46,595 nucleotides of DNA from contig NZ_WKKA01000019.1 of assembly GCF_009674885.1 (NCBI RefSeq), positions 1 through 46,595 of the forward strand, in the 5' to 3' direction. The DNA comes from Paracoccus sp. S-4012 (GTDB lineage: Bacteria > Pseudomonadota > Alphaproteobacteria > Rhodobacterales > Rhodobacteraceae). The position numbers and the translations under genes are program-made. Of the stretch, positions 43,270-46,595 are shown one piece after another. Position 1 is the first letter of the stretch. Every line of letters begins with the position of its first letter. The notes beneath the pieces were generated by a model. The model was not told the DNA's origin and ran no database searches. It was given only the letters and a program-made list of their open reading frames with translations.

Positions 43270-44004
43270 TATCTTCATGCGGCAATACGCCGGACAACAT
43301 GGTTGTCGCTCATCAAACCGCCGCTCTCCGCCCGGAAACACCAGATCCGGGGTTCCGGGCAGGTCGCGGCGGTGAAGCCGTAAGCGCCGACCGGGCGCGA
43401 GGGCCGCGCGCCGCGCGAGCGTTCCGGCTTCGTGTCGCGGCCTCAGATCCGCGCCGCGTTCGTCGACCGGGCCTCCGGGGTGAGGGTATCCACCATCCAG
43501 CGCTCCTGCCCCTCACCACGGTCCCATCTGCTGCTGGAGCGTGCAAGCCGGGGGGGGACGGGCTGTGTTCAGCGGCGCAGCCGGCCGCAACGCGGCGCCC
43601 TCCTGGTACCGGCATGCACGTCGCCTGCCCGGACGCTGAAACATCCGCTCCCAAAGGATCCCGCCGCGGAACGGTCAGGGCGCAGTCGCCCTCGCCGAAA
43701 GCGCTGTCCCTGATACGCCTCAGCTCGGGGTATTCGCCGAGCGCGCCGACATGGCCTCAGTCAATCTTGTCCGGTCGGGACGCAGGTTTGTGATCACCGC
43801 ATGGGTGGCGTGCACGAGATAGCGTTCGGATGCCCACAGGTATTCAGGCTGGGTCGCCATGGATTCGAGCACGATGGCGTCCACCTTCAGCCGCCAACCG
43901 GGCGGGACGATGTTGCTGCTTGGCGGCCCCCATGCGCAGGAAATCTCCGCGTGGCGTCGTCGACATAGCCCCAGATCATGGCCGCGCTTCCTCGGAAGCT
44001 CTCG
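43270..44004. other. Long gene-free stretch between IS and DUF6305 gene
   Basis: About 730 bases with only short frames. A minus-strand piece around 43920-43780 (WRLKVDAIVLESMATQPEYLWASERYLV) looks protein-like, but I cannot name it; it may be a fragment of a lost gene. No RNA gene seen. Confidence 0.35.
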
Positions 44005-44574
44005 TCACGGCTGGTCGAGGACCTGTTCGGTCAGAACCGTACCCACCTGCATCGGCTGATCGACGGTGAACAGCGGGATGTCGCGCTGCTCCGCCACTCC
44101 ATCGAAGTACCCGTCGGCATTACCCGCCGGCCAGACAACCAGCGCATCCGCCTCGCTGCTCACCAGATTGATGAACTGCTCGGACAGTCCGCCCCGGCGC
44201 TCCTCACCGCCGATGTGGACGCCGATCACCGTAATCCCGGCCGCCTCGGCGGCGTCCAGCAACTCCTGCGTGCGCGCGAGCTCGGTTTCGGCAGTGATCC
44301 CGGCAGCGCCGAAGCCCTTGACGCTCGCCCCCATGGCGAGGACGAGAGTGCCGATACCCTCGAGCTTCTCGGCGGTGGCAACCGGATCGTATTGGACCTC
44401 GACCCCGGCGCGCGTGAGCAAGGTCTGGACGGCGAAGGCGTCGAGCGCTTGGCCCGACGAGGCGACCAGAACAGGCAGCGGCGCCTCAAGCGCATCCTGC
44501 GCCGCCGCGGGCAGTGCCAAGCCGAGCGCAAGGAGGAGGGGCTGGCTCAGCGCCAGAAAGCGGTATCGGGTCAT
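44005..44574 (-). CDS. DUF6305 family periplasmic protein
   Basis: A 189-residue secreted protein: signal peptide MTRYRFLALSQPLLLALGLA-LPAAA|Q, then a Rossmann-like body (VLVASSGQALDAFAVQTLLT, GTLVLAMGASVKGFGAAGIT, ELARTQELLDAAEAAGITVI, GVHIGGEERRGGLSEQFINL, DALVVWPAGNADGYF). This matches my recollection of DUF6305, a family of unknown function found near transporter genes. The start at 44574 has GGAG seven bases upstream. It follows the gamma-glutamyltransferase gene across a 64-base gap containing a strong hairpin. A ligand-sensing or binding role is inference. Confidence 0.72.
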   Translation of the reverse strand: MTRYRFLALSQPLLLALGLALPAAAQDALEAPLPVLVASSGQALDAFAVQTLLTRAGVEVQYDPVATAEKLEGIGTLVLAMGASVKGFGAAGITAETELARTQELLDAAEAAGITVIGVHIGGEERRGGLSEQFINLVSSEADALVVWPAGNADGYFDGVAEQRDIPLFTVDQPMQVGTVLTEQVLDQP

Positions 44575-44597
44575 GGAGTAGCTCCGCATGAGAAAGA

Positions 44598-44624
44598 GGA
44601 GCGCCCTGTGGTCTCGGGCGCTCC
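44598..44624 (-). promoter_or_regulatory. Perfect 9-bp hairpin between ggt and the DUF6305 gene
   Basis: GGAGCGCCC (44598-44606) pairs exactly with GGGCGCTCC (44616-44624). It lies between two same-strand genes and could attenuate or process the shared message. Confidence 0.5.
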
Positions 44625-44638
44625 CCGTCAGGTTGAGT

Positions 44639-46366
44639 TCAGAAGCCGGCGACGAAGTCGCGGCCGTTCGGCGCGGCGCCGCCGATCCGCGCGCCAGTCT
44701 CAGGGTCGATCTGGATCATCTGCGTGTTGCCGCGGGACGAGTTGCTGAAGGTGCCCGGCTCGTCCAGGGTATAGCCCAGTTCGGCCAGCGACGCCCGGGT
44801 CTCGTCCGAGATACCCTCCTCGAGGCCGACGTTGGTTCCGCCGGTGTAGTGGGCGATGTCGCCGTATCGGGCCCTCGCGGTATTGAGCGCCTCTTGGGCG
44901 TCCATGCCAAAGTCGATCGTGTTGATGATCGGCTGTGCGATGCCCCACATCGTCGCTTCGGCCCCGGCGCCTCCCACGAGCATGGTCAGATCCTCGCCCT
45001 GGAAGATCATGCCGGGCGACAGCGTCCAGCGGTTACGTTTGCCGGGCTCCATGGCGAGCACGTTCGGACTGTCGTCGTTCCAGATGTTCCGGTCGATGTC
45101 GAACCAGTCCATTCCGTTGCTCATCAGCAGCCCGGTTCCCTCGACGACCATGCCCATGCCGAAGAAGGTACCATGAGTGTTCGTCATCGAGATCGCGTTC
45201 CCCTCCTCGTCGATGATCACCATGTGCGAGGTCGAATGGGTCGAAGACTCGCCCCGATGCAGCGATGCGGTATCGACCGGCTTGAAGGCGCGTACCGGCT
45301 CGGCATCGATCTTGCCGCGGACCTCGGCGCCATATTCTGGCGATAGCAGTCGGTCCGTCGGCACCTCCGAGAAGGCACGGTCGCCGCCGTAGCGGTAACT
45401 ATCCTCATAGGCGTGCTTGGTTGCCTCGATCAGCAGCCGCAGGTAGTCAGCCGAATTGTGCTCCATGGAGGCGAGATCGTAGCCGTCGAGGATGTTCAGG
45501 ATCTCCATCCAGACCATTGAGGAGGACGGCGGCTGGTTGCCGTAGATGGTGTGGCCGCGATACTGGGTGGTGATCGGTTCGCTCCAGATCACCTCGTAGG
45601 CTTCGAGATCCTCCTGCGTGATCAGGCCGCCTTCCTTTTCCATGAAGGCGATCAGCTTTTCGCCCACGGGTCCGTTGTAAAGTGCATCTGACCCGAGTTC
45701 GGCAAACTGCTTGTAGGTCTCGGCCAGTTCTGGTCGGACTTGGAGATCGCCGATCTCGACAGGCTGCCCGTCATTCAGGAACTCATCGACCCAGCCCTGA
45801 GAGATGCCGAGTTCCGGGATGTGGCGGTTGATGTGGAAGACTGTCGCGGAATCGAGGTTCCAGCCCTCCTCGGCATAGCGGATGGCATCCTGCCAGAGAT
45901 CGGCCCAGGGCAGTCGCCCACACTCCCGGTGGATCGCTTCCCAGCCCTTCAGGTTGCCAGGAACCGTCGGCGCCAGAATGCCGCGCCGCTTGTGCTGCAT
46001 CGACTCGTAGAGCGCCGGGTCTGTCGCCAGCGGGGCCACTCCGTTGAAGTCGATGGCCCGGACCGAGCTGTCTTCGGCGCCGGGCGTGTAGACCAAGGCG
46101 AAGCCTGAGCCGAGTGGCCCCATCATGTCGACCATCGGCACGCTGAGGGTCGCGGCGGCGGCGACGGCTGCGTCGCAGGCGGTGCCGCCATTGCGGAGTG
46201 CGTTCAGACCCGATGCGACAGCGAGTGGATGCCCCGCCGAGATCATCGCCTTGGGCGCCACGACCGACTGATCGAGCGCCAGCGCGGGCGCGCCAGTGAC
46301 GAGTGCCCCGACGGCACAGGTGCACAGTGCGACTACCCATTTCCTACTATACGGATCCACGAGCAT
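44639..46366 (-). CDS. ggt: Gamma-glutamyltransferase family protein
   Basis: A 575-residue Ntn-hydrolase that self-cleaves into large and small subunits and acts in the periplasm on gamma-glutamyl or related amides. A signal peptide precedes LDQSVVAPKAMISAGHPLAV. The nucleophile Thr is at about T379 in STSHMVIIDEEGN (aligning with E. coli TTHYSVVD), followed by GTFFGMGMVVEGTGLL, SNGMDWFD with the substrate-binding Asp (about D420), and a VGGAGAEATMWG oxyanion region. The exact substrate is not certain, since the family includes acylases. I choose ATG 46366 (GGAGG just upstream); ATG 46381 is possible. Only 95 bases separate it from an IS end. Confidence 0.9.
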   Translation of the reverse strand: MLVDPYSRKWVVALCTCAVGALVTGAPALALDQSVVAPKAMISAGHPLAVASGLNALRNGGTACDAAVAAAATLSVPMVDMMGPLGSGFALVYTPGAEDSSVRAIDFNGVAPLATDPALYESMQHKRRGILAPTVPGNLKGWEAIHRECGRLPWADLWQDAIRYAEEGWNLDSATVFHINRHIPELGISQGWVDEFLNDGQPVEIGDLQVRPELAETYKQFAELGSDALYNGPVGEKLIAFMEKEGGLITQEDLEAYEVIWSEPITTQYRGHTIYGNQPPSSSMVWMEILNILDGYDLASMEHNSADYLRLLIEATKHAYEDSYRYGGDRAFSEVPTDRLLSPEYGAEVRGKIDAEPVRAFKPVDTASLHRGESSTHSTSHMVIIDEEGNAISMTNTHGTFFGMGMVVEGTGLLMSNGMDWFDIDRNIWNDDSPNVLAMEPGKRNRWTLSPGMIFQGEDLTMLVGGAGAEATMWGIAQPIINTIDFGMDAQEALNTARARYGDIAHYTGGTNVGLEEGISDETRASLAELGYTLDEPGTFSNSSRGNTQMIQIDPETGARIGGAAPNGRDFVAGF

Positions 46367-46461
46367 TCTCCTCCCCAGCATTCCTCTCTCCCCCGAAGAA
46401 CCCGGTAGGCCAGGCAGTCGCTCGATCCGGTGCCAAGACAACTGGTGCGCGAGCTGGTGAC

Positions 46462-46595
46462 TGACCTGCCCCCGTAAGCTCCCTCGCCGTGATGTAGAGT
46501 CTGCCCGACCTGAAGGAGCAGACGAGATGAGGAAAAGCCGCTTCACCGATGCGCAGATCATCGGGATGATCAAGGAACAGGAAGCCGGGATGGCG
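46462..46595 (+). mobile_element. IS3-family element, copy 2 (left end, cut by window edge)
   Basis: Starting at 46462 the sequence equals positions 29841-29975 except for one C fewer in the terminal C-run. It has the same left inverted repeat, leader and orfA start, in the same orientation. The remainder lies outside the window. Confidence 0.9.
46527..46595 (+). CDS. IS3-family transposase OrfA, partial
   Basis: The first 23 codons of OrfA (MRKSRFTDAQIIGMIKEQEA then GMA), identical in protein to the copy at 29907. The gene continues beyond the window. GAAGGAG precedes the ATG. Confidence 0.88.
   Translation, partial: MRKSRFTDAQIIGMIKEQEAGMA

Overview
The window is GC-rich DNA from an alphaproteobacterium, most likely a member of the Rhodobacteraceae. 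This rests on the DUF4169/ribbon-helix-helix gene pair, the gph-glmU-glmS and udg-sseB-sufE layouts, a GTTC-N7-GTTC SOS-type box, and a decayed large serine recombinase with its DUF2924 partner. The genus cannot be read from the sequence.

Positions 1-1100 hold wrecked IS110 and IS5 transposase fragments. Positions 1179-23705 are mostly ordinary chromosome: fumC with three small overlapping genes; a ClpP-like lipoprotein next to an RTX-protein remnant; a predicted DNA-repair pair (radical SAM protein plus a DUF4130-UdgX fusion) behind a perfect LexA-type direct repeat; an HPP/CBS membrane protein; the metNIQ methionine importer; ychF; gph; glmU-glmS for UDP-GlcNAc synthesis; an ErpA-type Fe-S carrier; dgt; the udg-sseB-sufE operon; and a capsule-export/Kdo operon (kpsT-kpsE-kdsA). 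A tRNA-Gln(TTG) closes this part.

Positions 23706-31100 are a graveyard of mobile DNA: a run of TTCCCTG/CAGGGAA repeats, a frameshifted serine recombinase, a DUF2924 remnant, an IS3 remnant cut by an IS21 left end with a broken istA, and an IS110 gene split by a nearly intact IS3-family element (29841-31087).

Positions 31088-46461 lie between that IS3 element and the left end of a second, almost identical copy in the same orientation, so the interval has the outline of a composite transposon. It carries a divergent LysR regulator and a compact eight-gene operon: metal-dependent amidohydrolase, fold-type IV aminotransferase, M24 metallopeptidase, ornithine-cyclodeaminase-family reductase, TRAP transporter DctP-DctQ-DctM, and a second paralogous amidohydrolase. 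After another IS (41542-43269, with recognisable ends) come a gamma-glutamyltransferase and a DUF6305 periplasmic protein on the opposite strand. I infer a scavenging and catabolic system for a peptide-like or N-acylated amino-acid compound, with transport, hydrolysis, transamination or imine reduction, and LysR control. The substrate is unknown. This cassette and the SOS-linked radical SAM/UdgX operon are the two most interesting parts of the window.
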